Origin: Paenibacillus sp. SYP-B3998 | GTDB lineage: Bacteria > Bacillota > Bacilli > Paenibacillales > NBRC-103111 | Direction: 5' to 3' | Assembly: GCF_010820665.1 (NCBI RefSeq) | Contig: NZ_JAAIKC010000010.1 | Span: 1-64,000 of the forward strand | Length of the DNA: 64,000 bases | In this document: piece by piece, positions 19,160 to 28,499 of the stretch | Layout of the letters: each line of letters starts with the position of its first letter | How positions within the stretch are numbered: position 1 is the first letter of the stretch | Notes under the pieces: model-generated | What the model saw: the letters and a program-made list of their open reading frames with translations, nothing else | Databases searched by the model: none | Told to the model about the DNA's origin: nothing | Program-made: the position numbers and the translations under genes

Positions 19160-19438
19160 CTATTCTTTCTCTGTCATATCAGCGTACCAAGAAAAATATG
19201 AACCTACCGCATCGTTCTTGCGGATCAGTTTCTTTGTTCTATCCTTAACCTCTTCCGCATTGATGTATACGCTTGCGCAACCCGTATCCATTGCTGCTTG
19301 AGCAACGGCAGCAGCAACATTCGGAGCAATCATCGGTTCAAACGGAGGCGGAATCATATAGTCCCGATTCAACTTATGTGCAGGAACCAAATCGGCAATG
19401 GCGTACACAGCTGCTAGTTTCATGGCCTCACAGAGCAT
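19160..19438 (-). pseudogene. C-terminal fragment of NAD-type malic enzyme
   Basis: The 92 residues CEAMKLAAVYAIADLVP, LNRDYMIPPPFEP and VAAAVAQAAMDTG match the C-terminus of NAD(P)-dependent malic enzymes (usual length about 400-570). The frame begins 4 nt after the glutamate dehydrogenase stop, with no ribosome binding site. So the front of the gene has been lost by deletion against gdh. Confidence 0.75.
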
Positions 19439-19441
19439 ACA

Positions 19442-20722
19442 TTAGATCCAGCCGCGCCATTTTATCGCTTCGACCATTCGCTTTAAACCAACGATATAGG
19501 CCGCCAATCTCATGTCGACTTGCTTTTGCAAGGATAACTGATAGACGTTGTTAAACGATTTTTTCAATATTTGTTGAAGCTTTTCATTCACTTCTTCTTC
19601 ATTCCAATAGTACCCCTGATTGTTTTGAACCCATTCAAAGTAAGAAACGATCACCCCGCCTGAGCTGGCGAGCACGTCTGGAACGATCAAAACGCCTTTA
19701 TTGGTCAAAATTTCAGTAGCCTTCAAAGTCGTCGGTCCGTTGGCCGCTTCCACCAAAATCTTCGCCTTGATGTCGGGCGCATTGTCTTCTGTGATCTGGT
19801 TTTCAATCGCAGCCGGCACTAAGATATCACAGTCTTGGATTAACAGCTCTTGGTTCGAGATGGCATTCGGAAACAAGTTCGTCACCGTTCCGAAAGAATC
19901 CCGTCTATCTAATAAATACTGCACGTCCAAGCCTTCAGGATCGTAGAGAGCCCCTTGAGCATCCGAAATGCCTACCACTTTAGCTCCAGCCTCATGAAGG
20001 AACTGAGCAAGAAAGCTGCCTGCATTGCCAAAGCCTTGGATAATGACGCGCGCGCCCTCAATCGGAATCCCAGCGACATGAGCTGCTTCTCTAAGCAATA
20101 GTACAACGCCCATAGCGGTAGAAGATTCTCTTCCAATCGATCCGCCCAAGACGAGCGGCTTGCCAGTTATAAAACCTGGCGAATCGAATTCCCGAATCCG
20201 GCTGTATTCATCCATCATCCACGCCATGATTTGTGAATTCGTGAACACGTCCGGCGCTGGAATATCCTTGGTCGGCCCAACAAGCTGGCTGATTGCCCGT
20301 ACGTAACCACGGCTTAACCGCTCCAGCTCGCCGAAGGATAATGTGCGCGGATCGCACTGAATTCCGCCTTTGCCTCCACCATAAGGCAGATCGGCAATGC
20401 CGCATTTAATGGTCATCCACATAGAAAGAGCCTTCACTTCGTCTTCAGTGACCCCGGGATGGAAGCGAATGCCCCCCTTGGTCGGTCCGACCGCATCATT
20501 ATGCTGCGCACGGTACCCTGTGAATACCTTCACCGAACCGTCGTCCATTTTCACAGGAATGCGTACGGTTAGCAATCGAAGCGGCTCCTTTAGCAATTCG
20601 TATAAGGATTCCGCGCATCCCATTTTATCGAGAGCAGCTTGGATTACAAGCTGCGTTCTGCTCAAAACATTCAAGCTTTCCGCTTGCATAGGCTTCTCTT
20701 TTACTTCCGTCGGAGCTTCCAT
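19442..20722 (-). CDS. glutamate dehydrogenase (Glu/Leu/Phe/Val family)
   Basis: The 426-residue hexameric-type enzyme catalyses oxidative deamination of glutamate to 2-oxoglutarate and ammonia. Visible are the substrate-binding [11 protein letters not shown], catalytic Lys in LPYGGGKGG, Asp in DIPAPDVFT, and the nucleotide-binding [11 protein letters not shown]. Length is typical of catabolic RocG/GudB. AAGGGGGAT precedes the ATG. It follows hutI by 30 nt, so glutamate made by the hut pathway can be processed by the same transcript. Confidence 0.9.
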   Translation of the reverse strand: MEAPTEVKEKPMQAESLNVLSRTQLVIQAALDKMGCAESLYELLKEPLRLLTVRIPVKMDDGSVKVFTGYRAQHNDAVGPTKGGIRFHPGVTEDEVKALSMWMTIKCGIADLPYGGGKGGIQCDPRTLSFGELERLSRGYVRAISQLVGPTKDIPAPDVFTNSQIMAWMMDEYSRIREFDSPGFITGKPLVLGGSIGRESSTAMGVVLLLREAAHVAGIPIEGARVIIQGFGNAGSFLAQFLHEAGAKVVGISDAQGALYDPEGLDVQYLLDRRDSFGTVTNLFPNAISNQELLIQDCDILVPAAIENQITEDNAPDIKAKILVEAANGPTTLKATEILTNKGVLIVPDVLASSGGVIVSYFEWVQNNQGYYWNEEEVNEKLQQILKKSFNNVYQLSLQKQVDMRLAAYIVGLKRMVEAIKWRGWI

Positions 20723-20752
20723 GATGATCCCCCTTGAGATTTAGTACACCTT

Positions 20753-22036
20753 TTAATGAATCCGATTGCCGTCCGAGACGACCATTTTTCCTTGCTTGAA
20801 TACAGAATGAACATGGTTGATCCCAAAGTGATAAGGCAGATAAGCCACGTTATCTGCATTGAAAATAACCAAATCCGCCTGTTTTCCTGCTTCCAAACTG
20901 CCAATTTTATCCGCTTTTCCGATCGCGTGAGCCGCATTGATGGTCACAGCCGTCAGAACTTCCTCCGGCGTCATCCCTAAATTCAGGCAGCCCAGCGTCA
21001 TGACAAGCTGCATAGATTCCGTTGGCGAACTACCCGGATTATAATCCGTGGATAACGCTACGGGGAGTTCCATTTCAATCATCCTACGCGCACGGGCGTG
21101 ATGTTTCAGTCTTAAATTAAAGGAGGTAGCCGGCAAACAGACGGCAATGACGCCAGCTCGCTTCATCGCTTCCAATCCTTCATCTGATGCAGCAATCAAA
21201 TGCTCAGCGGAGATACAGCCGAGTTTACCGGCAAGCTGCGCGCCACCCATCGGCTCGATTTCGTCCGCATGGATTTTCAGACCGAAGCCCATTGCTTTTG
21301 CGGCCAACAGGATTTGCTCCGATTCTTCCACGGAGAATACGCCATGCTCACAAAACACATCGCAAAATTCAGCAAGTCCCTGACGTTTCACTTCGGGGAG
21401 CATTTCTTCAATGAGAAGCTGAACGAATTCTTGTGACCGGCCCTTATATTCTTCCGGAACCATATGAGCACCCATGAACGTAGATACCAGATCAACCGGA
21501 TGTTCCTGGTTGAGTTTGCGAGTAACCCGAAGCTGCTTAAGCTCATCCTCCAGCGTTAGACCATACCCGCTCTTGGCTTCTGCTGTGGTAACCCCATAAG
21601 AAAGCATCGTATCCAAGCTTTTTTTAGCCTTTACGTACAACTCATCTTCCGAAGCCTGACGGGTTGAACGGACTGTACTGAGAATCCCGCCGCCTTGAGC
21701 TAAAATTTCTAAATAAGAAACTCCTTTCAGCTTTAAGGCTAGTTCATTCTCGCGAGAGCCGCCGTGAACCAAATGCGTATGAGGGTCAATAAGTCCAGGG
21801 GTAACAAGCTTACCCTCAGCATCATGCTTATGAGTTACCGGCCGTCCACCAATTTGTGCCAAAACTTCTTCTTCCGTTCCGGCTGCAACTATGATACCGT
21901 CTGTGATTGCCACTGCTCCCCTTCGAACTGCCGCAACCTCTGACATTTCATCGCCTCGGCGCGGCTCCTGAGTTCCTTGCATGGTGATCAGTGTACCAAT
22001 ATTATGGATCAGCAGGTCAATCCGATTGTTCTCCAT
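20753..22036 (-). CDS. hutI: imidazolonepropionase
   Basis: The 427-residue amidohydrolase hydrolyses 4-imidazolone-5-propanoate to N-formimino-glutamate, the third step of histidine breakdown. The metal site motif DPHTHLVHGGSRENE and substrate loop QGGGILSTVRSTR are present, with later metal ligands in KIHADEI and the Asp in STDYNPG. AGGGGGAGA precedes the ATG. Its own position between hutU and gdh fits a single hut transcript. Confidence 0.95.
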   Translation of the reverse strand: MENNRIDLLIHNIGTLITMQGTQEPRRGDEMSEVAAVRRGAVAITDGIIVAAGTEEEVLAQIGGRPVTHKHDAEGKLVTPGLIDPHTHLVHGGSRENELALKLKGVSYLEILAQGGGILSTVRSTRQASEDELYVKAKKSLDTMLSYGVTTAEAKSGYGLTLEDELKQLRVTRKLNQEHPVDLVSTFMGAHMVPEEYKGRSQEFVQLLIEEMLPEVKRQGLAEFCDVFCEHGVFSVEESEQILLAAKAMGFGLKIHADEIEPMGGAQLAGKLGCISAEHLIAASDEGLEAMKRAGVIAVCLPATSFNLRLKHHARARRMIEMELPVALSTDYNPGSSPTESMQLVMTLGCLNLGMTPEEVLTAVTINAAHAIGKADKIGSLEAGKQADLVIFNADNVAYLPYHFGINHVHSVFKQGKMVVSDGNRIH

Positions 22037-22050
22037 CGTTTCTCCCCCTC

Positions 22051-22073
22051 GAAATACAGCAAGCCTGATCGGG
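22051..22073 (-). terminator. intercistronic hairpin between hutU and hutI
   Basis: AGCAAGCC pairs with GGCTTGCT around a short TGATCG-type loop in the 75-nt gap. There is no T tract, so it is more likely a processing or stability element than a terminator. Confidence 0.4.
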
Positions 22074-22111
22074 CTTGCTGCGAGTTATCATCATTCTTTT
22101 TCCAGTAACAA

Positions 22112-23776
22112 TTAGATGCCCATCATCGGTACGCGAACACCGCGTTCCTTCGCCGTTTGAATGGCAATGTCATAGCCGGCATCGGCGTGACGGATGACGC
22201 CCATTCCAGGGTCCGTGTTCAAGACACGTTCTAACCTTTCGTCTGCTTCTTTGGAACCGTCCGCGACGACAACCATACCTGCGTGCAGGGAGTAACCCAT
22301 GCCTACGCCGCCGCCGTGATGGACGGAAACCCAGCTCGCACCGGATGCTGTATTCACAAGCGCATTCAAGATAGCCCAGTCGCCAACTACATCGCTGCCG
22401 TCCTTCATGGACTCGGTTTCACGGTTAGGCGATGCCACGGATCCGCAATCCAGGTGATCACGTCCGATAACGATCGGCGCGGATAATTCTCCATTGCGCA
22501 CCATTTCGTTAATCGCCAGACCCATCTTGGCCCGTTCCCCATAACCCAACCAGCAAATACGAGCTGGCAAACCTTGGAACGCGACTTTTTCTCTGGCCAA
22601 TTCGATCCATTTACGCAGATGCGCATTTTCTGGGAACAGTTTCAAAGCAAGTTCATCTGTTTTATAGATATCCTCCGGATTACCGGACAATGCCGCCCAA
22701 CGGAACGGTCCTTTCCCTTCGCAGAAGAGCGGACGAATGTAAGCCGGAACAAATCCAGGGAAATTAAAGGCATCCTTAACCCCTTCATCAAGAGCCACTT
22801 GACGGATGTTGTTACCATAATCAAATACGGTTGAACCAAGTTTTTGAAGATCAAGCATCGCCTGAACATGGTCAGCCATCGATTTTTTGGATAGCTTCAC
22901 ATACTGCGCTGGATCGTTTTTACGCAGGTCAGCCGCAGCTTCCAAAGAATAACCGACCGGCACATAGCCGTTAAGCGGATCATGAGCCGAAGTTTGATCG
23001 GTTACGAAATCAGGCACAATTCCGCGTTTCACAAATTCCGCGAAAACCTCTGCAGCGTTTCCTACTAGCCCAATAGCTAGCGCTTTCCCCTCAGCTTTCG
23101 ATTCGTTCGCAAGCTTCAACGCTTCATCCAGATCGTAAACCATGACGTCGCAATAACGAGTGTCGATTCTGCGTTGAATACGAGTCGGATCAACGTCTAC
23201 ACCGATAACCACACCATCGTTCATCGTTACAGCGAGAGGTTGAGCGCCGCCCATACCGCCAAGTCCGGCCGTTAATGTCAGGGTACCTCTTAATGTGCCT
23301 CCCGAATGCTGCCTAGCTGCCTCAGCGAAAGTCTCATACGTACCTTGCAAAATGCCCTGCGTTCCGATATAAATCCAGCTGCCAGCCGTCATTTGGCCAT
23401 ACATCATAAGACCCTGTTTATCGAGTTCATGGAACGTCTCCCAGTTGGCATATGCCGGAACAATGACCGAGTTGGAGATGAGAACCCGCGGCGCATGCGA
23501 ATGCGTTCTGAATACGCCAACCGGTTTCCCGGATTGTACAAGCAGCGTTTCATCCGCTTCTAGGTTCGTTAAACATTCTACGATCTTGTCATAAGACTCC
23601 CAGTTTCGTGCAGCCTTGCCGATTCCGCCGTAGACGACGAGATCTTCCGGACGTTCTGCTACGTCTGGGTCCAGATTGTTCATCAACATACGCAGGACAG
23701 CTTCCTGCTGCCAACCTTTTGCCGTTAACTTCGTTCCGTGTGCTGCTCGAATCGTACGTTTAATAGTTTGTTCCAT
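22112..23776 (-). CDS. hutU: urocanate hydratase
   Basis: The 554-residue NAD-dependent urocanase converts urocanate to 4-imidazolone-5-propanoate. Typical stretches include [43 protein letters not shown] and [13 protein letters not shown]. The active-site Cys region [16 protein letters not shown] and [14 protein letters not shown] are also present. Length is normal. GAGGAGTGA precedes the ATG. Confidence 0.96.
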   Translation of the reverse strand: MEQTIKRTIRAAHGTKLTAKGWQQEAVLRMLMNNLDPDVAERPEDLVVYGGIGKAARNWESYDKIVECLTNLEADETLLVQSGKPVGVFRTHSHAPRVLISNSVIVPAYANWETFHELDKQGLMMYGQMTAGSWIYIGTQGILQGTYETFAEAARQHSGGTLRGTLTLTAGLGGMGGAQPLAVTMNDGVVIGVDVDPTRIQRRIDTRYCDVMVYDLDEALKLANESKAEGKALAIGLVGNAAEVFAEFVKRGIVPDFVTDQTSAHDPLNGYVPVGYSLEAAADLRKNDPAQYVKLSKKSMADHVQAMLDLQKLGSTVFDYGNNIRQVALDEGVKDAFNFPGFVPAYIRPLFCEGKGPFRWAALSGNPEDIYKTDELALKLFPENAHLRKWIELAREKVAFQGLPARICWLGYGERAKMGLAINEMVRNGELSAPIVIGRDHLDCGSVASPNRETESMKDGSDVVGDWAILNALVNTASGASWVSVHHGGGVGMGYSLHAGMVVVADGSKEADERLERVLNTDPGMGVIRHADAGYDIAIQTAKERGVRVPMMGI

Positions 23777-23805
23777 GAATAGTCACTCCTCTATGTTGTG
23801 TTCAT

Positions 23806-24774
23806 TTAATTTCGTTTCATATATCCCGTCAAGAAAGTCAAGATGACATGCAAGGCGGTCCTGACCGTCGCTCTGCGGGGATCTTGCATTGGATCTACAC
23901 AAACAATATCAAAGCCTCGGACCTTAGGATGCTGTCCTAATAGGAATACGGCTTCCAACAACTGCCAAGAAGTCATTCCTGCTGGAACGAGCGCTGGCAC
24001 ACCAGGTGCATAAGCTTGATCCAGTACATCCATGTCAACGGTTACATAAATAGCATCCGTCCCGTCACCAGCAACCTCCAGCGCCTTTTCCACCAAAGCT
24101 TCGATTCCATCTTTGGCTACCTGACGCGCCGTATATTGGGTAATTCCTTGCGCCATGGCATATTCATGATACGCTCTTGAATTGGCGAAGCTGTGAAGTC
24201 CGATTTGCGCAATATGGCGGCCTTCAACCGTCCCCGATTCGATCAACCCGCGGATTGGCGTTCCGTTGGAAGGACCTCCGTCCTCCAGATTCCGGACATC
24301 CATGTGGGAGTCAAGCTGAACGATGCCCACCTTTCCACCGACATGGTGCTTAAACGCTTTCACAGAGGGGCAAGTAATGGAATGATCGCCGCCAGCAATA
24401 ATCGGGAACAAAAGAGGCATGGCTGCGTAAATGTTCTTCAGCCCTTGTTCGATATTGGCATGACAACGCAGCAGATCCGTCACATGCATCTGAATATCAC
24501 CTAGATCACGTGCCTGCAATTCCTCCAAATCGACCCCGTGGTCGATACTGTACGTCGTGACATTTGCAAATAATTCCCGCAAGGCATTCGGTGTCATCGA
24601 AGCGCCTGAAATACTGATTGACGTCTTAGAAAGCGGAACGCCGATGAAACCGACTTGGACTTCTTCCTCGCCTTCCCATGGGGTCAACCACTGGGATACC
24701 TTGGTCTCGAATCGATCCCGCCAATTGGACTGTCGTACAAATTCTGGCGGATTCAGCAGTTCAATTTTTCTCAA
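23806..24774 (-). CDS. hutG: formimidoylglutamase (ureohydrolase family)
   Basis: The 322-residue binuclear manganese ureohydrolase hydrolyses N-formimino-glutamate to glutamate and formamide. Metal motifs are GGDHSIT, QLDSHMDV and VTVDMDVLDQAYAPG. Starts at TTG 24774 with GGAGGGAAG 6-8 nt upstream. Position at the front of hutU-hutI supports HutG rather than agmatinase or arginase. Confidence 0.9.
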   Translation of the reverse strand: MRKIELLNPPEFVRQSNWRDRFETKVSQWLTPWEGEEEVQVGFIGVPLSKTSISISGASMTPNALRELFANVTTYSIDHGVDLEELQARDLGDIQMHVTDLLRCHANIEQGLKNIYAAMPLLFPIIAGGDHSITCPSVKAFKHHVGGKVGIVQLDSHMDVRNLEDGGPSNGTPIRGLIESGTVEGRHIAQIGLHSFANSRAYHEYAMAQGITQYTARQVAKDGIEALVEKALEVAGDGTDAIYVTVDMDVLDQAYAPGVPALVPAGMTSWQLLEAVFLLGQHPKVRGFDIVCVDPMQDPRRATVRTALHVILTFLTGYMKRN

Positions 24775-24918
24775 AGCCGCTTCCCTCCTGTAGGTTCATG
24801 AAACAAAGTTTGTTTGTTGCTATGTTTCCATCATACTTAAAAATGGGGCATCTGAATCTAGCCGAATTTGCGGAAAGATAGCACAATATTACGGTTTGAT
24901 CTAGAAATGAATATTCGA

Positions 24919-24933
24919 TTGAAAACGCTTAAA
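24919..24933 (+). promoter_or_regulatory. candidate CcpA (cre) site upstream of hutG
   Basis: TTGAAAACGCTTAAA fits the cre consensus WTGNAARCGNWWNCA with one mismatch. It lies about 145 bp before the hutG start, next to the AraC terminator. Confidence 0.45.
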
Positions 24934-24962
24934 AGCCAACCCCTGAGCGGATTGGCTTTAAG
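24930..24962 (-). terminator. terminator after the AraC regulator
   Basis: AAAGCCAA pairs with TTGGCTTT around a C/G-rich loop, followed by TTAAGCGTTTTC on the minus strand. It separates the AraC gene from hutG, so hutGUI may have their own promoter. Confidence 0.6.
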
Positions 24963-24979
24963 TAGATATTGCTATAACA

Positions 24980-26173
24980 CTAGCACTGAGCTGAAGACCG
25001 ATAGTCCGTCGGGCTGCACCCCATAATCATTTTAAATTTCCTTGCAAAATAGTTCGCGTCCTGAATACCGACATGGGCCGCAATCTCTTGTACGGAAAGC
25101 TCCGTTTTCTCCAAGAAATAAGCCGACTTTTCGATCCGAACTTTATTTAAGAAATCGACGAAACTTAAACCCGTTTCCTTTTTGAATAAATGAGCAAAAT
25201 AATGGGTACTCAGGTAACAACGCTGCGCAATTTCCGTTAACAGCATTTTTTCCTGATGATGCTCCTTAATATAGACGATGGCCGACCGGATGACCGGAGA
25301 TACCTCCAATGCATGATCGTCCGCTACTTGCCTTGCAAGCTTCCTCCAATAAGAGCTCAGCTTTAGAACAAATTTATCATAACGAATGGTGCTGTATAAG
25401 TTTTGGAGCATTCTCGCATTGTCCGATAGGATTTCCGAAGCATTCCCGCCTAAATCGACTACCATCCTCGATAGCGATAAGATCAGATCGTAGGCTTCCG
25501 ATTTGAATCTGTCCACATTATGCTTATACACCCCGGCAAGCCGTTCCAACAACACGGCCAAATAGGCTATCGACCCGTCTTCATCGCCGATCCGGACACG
25601 TGAAAGCAGCTCGATTTTTTCCTCTTGAGACACCGGCTCAGTCCGTTCCTCATGAATGTTTCTTTGCTGTTCGTATTGAAAAATCATCCGGTTGCCTTGA
25701 AAAAAACGGTCGATTAGTGATTCCTTGGCTTCGCCGTAGGAGAGGTGCAGCTTATAAGGATCGTCGTAGTAAGTACCGATTCCTGCCGAGACGGAGAACC
25801 CCTTCCTATCCACCTGATGCTGCAATTTTTTAACCATGCGGACCATGATTTGTTTATAGGAGGGATCCGGCTGCCCGCCTGCGCGTACTTCCAGGAGTAA
25901 GGCTAATACCCCTTCTCCCACCCATACCCACAAAAAAGGTGCAGCAAAGCTCTCATAGATCGCTTGCACCAGCTGCTGTCCGATCTCGATACTCCACGGT
26001 AAAGACTTATTCATAGCCAAATCGGTGTATCGGTCGATTGAGAGAACTATGACCAATTGAGGGCATGATTCGATACCCAACCTCTCGCGCATGTCATCGA
26101 AATCCGCTTCATGGATTAGCGTTCCGGAAATAAGAAGTTGAGAAAAAGCCGCTTGGGCCGTATCCAATTTCAT
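24980..26173 (-). CDS. AraC-family regulator with degenerate GGDEF-like N-terminus
   Basis: The 397-residue cytoplasmic regulator has a C-terminal AraC double helix-turn-helix (about 295-395; LTEIAQRCYLSTHYFAHLFKKETGLSFVDFLNKVRIEK). The front half resembles the GGDEF-like sensory region of YesN/CdaR-type regulators (VIVLSIDRYTDLA, FSVSAGIGTYYDDPYKLHLSYGEAKESL). ATG 26173 is chosen because GCAGGGTG lies about 9 nt before it. Placement between the permease and hutG makes it a likely second, histidine- or urocanate-responsive control layer; this is inference. Confidence 0.82.
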   Translation of the reverse strand: MKLDTAQAAFSQLLISGTLIHEADFDDMRERLGIESCPQLVIVLSIDRYTDLAMNKSLPWSIEIGQQLVQAIYESFAAPFLWVWVGEGVLALLLEVRAGGQPDPSYKQIMVRMVKKLQHQVDRKGFSVSAGIGTYYDDPYKLHLSYGEAKESLIDRFFQGNRMIFQYEQQRNIHEERTEPVSQEEKIELLSRVRIGDEDGSIAYLAVLLERLAGVYKHNVDRFKSEAYDLILSLSRMVVDLGGNASEILSDNARMLQNLYSTIRYDKFVLKLSSYWRKLARQVADDHALEVSPVIRSAIVYIKEHHQEKMLLTEIAQRCYLSTHYFAHLFKKETGLSFVDFLNKVRIEKSAYFLEKTELSVQEIAAHVGIQDANYFARKFKMIMGCSPTDYRSSAQC

Positions 26174-26203
26174 GGTTGAAATCACCCTGCCTATCTATTC
26201 AAA

Positions 26204-26252
26204 AACGGAAGCCGCTTTGCTCCAAAACTTAGGAGAAAACCGCTTCCGTAGT
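26204..26252 (-). terminator. terminator after the permease gene
   Basis: ACGGAAGC pairs with GCTTCCGT, with a 30-nt internal region able to pair partly. It lies in the gap between the permease and the AraC gene. Confidence 0.5.
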
Positions 26253-26283
26253 TACTACCATTTTATCTCACCGATCATATTCT

Positions 26284-27693
26284 TTACAACTTTTGCATTT
26301 CCGTTTGCTCATATTTCTTGCGATAAAACAGGTAGTAAACACCATAACAAACAATGGTAAAAGGGATTCCGTAGTAAAGAGCAATTTTTTGTTCTTCATC
26401 GAACGCCAAGCCGACTAATGCAATCAGACATAGGATTATGGCAAGAATGGGCACCAGCGGGAAGATCTTTACTTTATATTTCAAATCTTCCAGGCGGTTC
26501 CCTTCGGCCAAATAACGACGACGGAACAAATATTGAGATAACGCAACCCCCATCCAAACCAGAATTCCGGCGAATCCGGAAATGCCGCTCAGCCACAGAA
26601 AGACAGTGTCCGGGGCTACGATACTTGAAATCAAGGCAACAGACGCAACGATAACACTTACGATCAGAGCTCGAAAAGGTACGCCTCTGGAGGTCAGCTT
26701 ACTCAAGTAGGGGCTGGCCATATTACTCTTTGACAGCGACCACAGCATACGGGAGGAAGCATATAAGCCGGAGTTGCTTGCCGAAAGAAGCGCTGTCAAA
26801 ATAACAAAATTCATGATATCCGCTGCAAATGGAATTCCCATTTTATCAAAAACAAGCACAAACGGACTATCCGTAAGACCGGCTTCTTTCCAAGGGATTA
26901 AGGAGCTTAAGATAAATACCGACCCTACGAATAAAAATAAGATCCTCCATATTGTATTTCGTGTCGCCTTCGGAATCTCTTCTTCAGGATTTTCACTTTC
27001 GCCTGCGGCAATACCGATCAGTTCCGTTCCCTGATAACTGAAATTAACGGCTACCATGGTCATGAATACCGGAACGAAGCCATGTGGAAATAATCCTCCA
27101 TCGTGGGTGAAGCCTGATAGAATCGGAGCCGAGCTGAGGCCTTCGAAAGGAATGATGCCTGTGATCGCGGCAATTCCTAATAGAACGAACAAAACGATCG
27201 TAATGACTTTAATGGTTGAAAACCAGAACTCGGATTCGGCAAAGAGGCTCGCCGAGAAGGCATTTAACAGGAACATGAATGCAATGATTAGTGCGATCCA
27301 GGCCCAAGGGGGGACATGAGAGAACCATCGGTTCATCAACATTCCGGCACCGACCCATTCCGAAGCGACGGCTACAATCCAGTTGATCCAATACAACCAG
27401 CCTATTGTAAATCCGGTTGCCGGACCTATAAATTTCGTTGCGTAGACCTGAAAGGAGCCCGTCACCGGCATAATAACAGCCAGTTCAGCCAGACAGAGCA
27501 TGACTAGATACATCAAAAGTCCGCCGAACAAATAAGACAGGACCACACCGCCGGGTCCGGCTTGATTAATCAAATACCCCGTACTTACAAACAAGCCGGT
27601 TCCGATTGCGCCTCCTAACGAAATCATATACATATGCCTGCTTTTCATGGAACGCTTCAGCTGATCGTTACTTCCCTTTATTTCGCTTGCCAT
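26284..27693 (-). CDS. amino-acid permease (APC superfamily, AAT type), probably histidine
   Basis: The 469-residue protein has twelve predicted transmembrane helices. It begins with the AAT-family signature [25 protein letters not shown] and contains [27 protein letters not shown] 27693 is preferred over 27714, as GGGG lies about 10 nt before it. Location between hutP and hutG argues for histidine import (as HutM in Bacillus), but substrate is not readable from sequence. Confidence 0.85.
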   Translation of the reverse strand: MASEIKGSNDQLKRSMKSRHMYMISLGGAIGTGLFVSTGYLINQAGPGGVVLSYLFGGLLMYLVMLCLAELAVIMPVTGSFQVYATKFIGPATGFTIGWLYWINWIVAVASEWVGAGMLMNRWFSHVPPWAWIALIIAFMFLLNAFSASLFAESEFWFSTIKVITIVLFVLLGIAAITGIIPFEGLSSAPILSGFTHDGGLFPHGFVPVFMTMVAVNFSYQGTELIGIAAGESENPEEEIPKATRNTIWRILFLFVGSVFILSSLIPWKEAGLTDSPFVLVFDKMGIPFAADIMNFVILTALLSASNSGLYASSRMLWSLSKSNMASPYLSKLTSRGVPFRALIVSVIVASVALISSIVAPDTVFLWLSGISGFAGILVWMGVALSQYLFRRRYLAEGNRLEDLKYKVKIFPLVPILAIILCLIALVGLAFDEEQKIALYYGIPFTIVCYGVYYLFYRKKYEQTEMQKL

Positions 27694-27725
27694 ATGAAGT
27701 ATACCCCGTTTCATGTAGTTTTGAA

Positions 27726-27740
27726 TGGAAAGCGCTTACA
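27726..27740 (+). promoter_or_regulatory. candidate CcpA (cre) site upstream of the permease
   Basis: TGGAAAGCGCTTACA fits the cre consensus with one mismatch (second position). It lies in the 83-nt gap between hutP and the permease start, where it could act as a roadblock or operator. Confidence 0.5.
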
Positions 27741-27776
27741 ATCACTTCGAAAAAAGGGTCGTTCCGTCATCATTTT

Positions 27777-28253
27777 TTAAATATGGTTGTACCCAAACCC
27801 TAACACATCGTGTTCAAAGCCTTTTTTGGGAGCGCCGATCGTTCCGTAAATGCAGACACTTAACCATTCTTCGGAATATCCTGATATTTCGACCGTCCCT
27901 CTTGTAATACAAAATGTTAATCCTACTGTCCGCAAAATATCCCCGAATTGGACTGTCCCTCGCCCAATCCCCTGAATCGCTTCAAGAATGGCATGATATA
28001 ACGAATGAACTTCCCGATAAGAGTTCGGATCGATAACCTTATTCGATTTGGCGCTGGTTTCAATAGCCGTCACTACTTTTACCAAATCCATTGCGCCAAC
28101 CTTTCCAATCGTATACCGGTATCCTCTTTTCTTCATTTCATTCTCAATATCCGTACCCGCTTCATCATTGTGCAGCATGACCAAAAGAGAAGTTAGCTTT
28201 CCCATCGTATAATTACTGCAGTCGAAAAGTTTTCTTTCATTCAGGTTACTCAT
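27777..28253 (-). CDS. hutP: HutP antitermination protein
   Basis: The 158-residue RNA-binding regulator forms hexamers that need L-histidine and Mg2+ and bind NAG triplets in the hut leader to prevent termination. Characteristic regions are GKLTSLLVMLHNDEA, IGKVGAMDLVKVV, the C-terminal YHAILEAIQGIGRGTVQFGDILRTVGLTFCITRG and GTIGAPKKGFEHDVLG. AAAGGATGAG precedes the ATG. It has its own promoter and leader with an NAG array, so it can control its own expression as well as hutH. Confidence 0.93.
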   Translation of the reverse strand: MSNLNERKLFDCSNYTMGKLTSLLVMLHNDEAGTDIENEMKKRGYRYTIGKVGAMDLVKVVTAIETSAKSNKVIDPNSYREVHSLYHAILEAIQGIGRGTVQFGDILRTVGLTFCITRGTVEISGYSEEWLSVCIYGTIGAPKKGFEHDVLGFGYNHI

Positions 28254-28290
28254 TAAGACTCATCCTTTCTATTCTGTAACCTTCCCAAAA

Positions 28291-28359
28291 AAACAAAAAA
28301 CTTCGCATCGAAGGATGGTAATTCCTTCATGCCAAGCTCATTCTATTGACTATAGGCTA
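28291..28359 (-). promoter_or_regulatory. HutP-responsive leader terminator upstream of hutP
   Basis: On the minus strand three TAG triplets (complement of 28357-59, 28350-52, 28343-45) are spaced by exactly 4 nt. They lie just 5' of a terminator hairpin (CTTGGCATGAAGGA pairing with TCCTTCGATGCGAAG, 28336-28301) with TTTTTTGTTTTTTT behind it. NAG-N4-NAG is the known HutP recognition pattern. Confidence 0.75.
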
Positions 28360-28385
28360 AGTAGAGCACTAGATTACTTGTCTTG

Positions 28386-28413
28386 ATTATATCAGAGTAC
28401 ATCTTACTGTCAA
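28386..28413 (-). promoter_or_regulatory. sigma-A promoter of hutP
   Basis: Minus strand TTGACA (28413-28408), 16-nt spacer, TATAAT (28391-28386). Both hexamers are consensus. Transcription would start about 30 nt before the NAG array. Confidence 0.75.
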
Positions 28414-28435
28414 TATCAATACTTTCCATATTTAA

Positions 28436-28478
28436 AACGGACCGTTTAAAGCCAGAGGAAAGGCAAAAAACGGTCCTT
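28436..28478 (-). terminator. terminator after hutH
   Basis: GGACCGTTT pairs with AAACGGTCC, with an inner GCC/GGC pairing, followed by GTTTTAAAT. It suggests hutH is mostly transcribed alone. Confidence 0.65.
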
Positions 28479-28499
28479 TGCAAGTTTGAAGACACCAAG

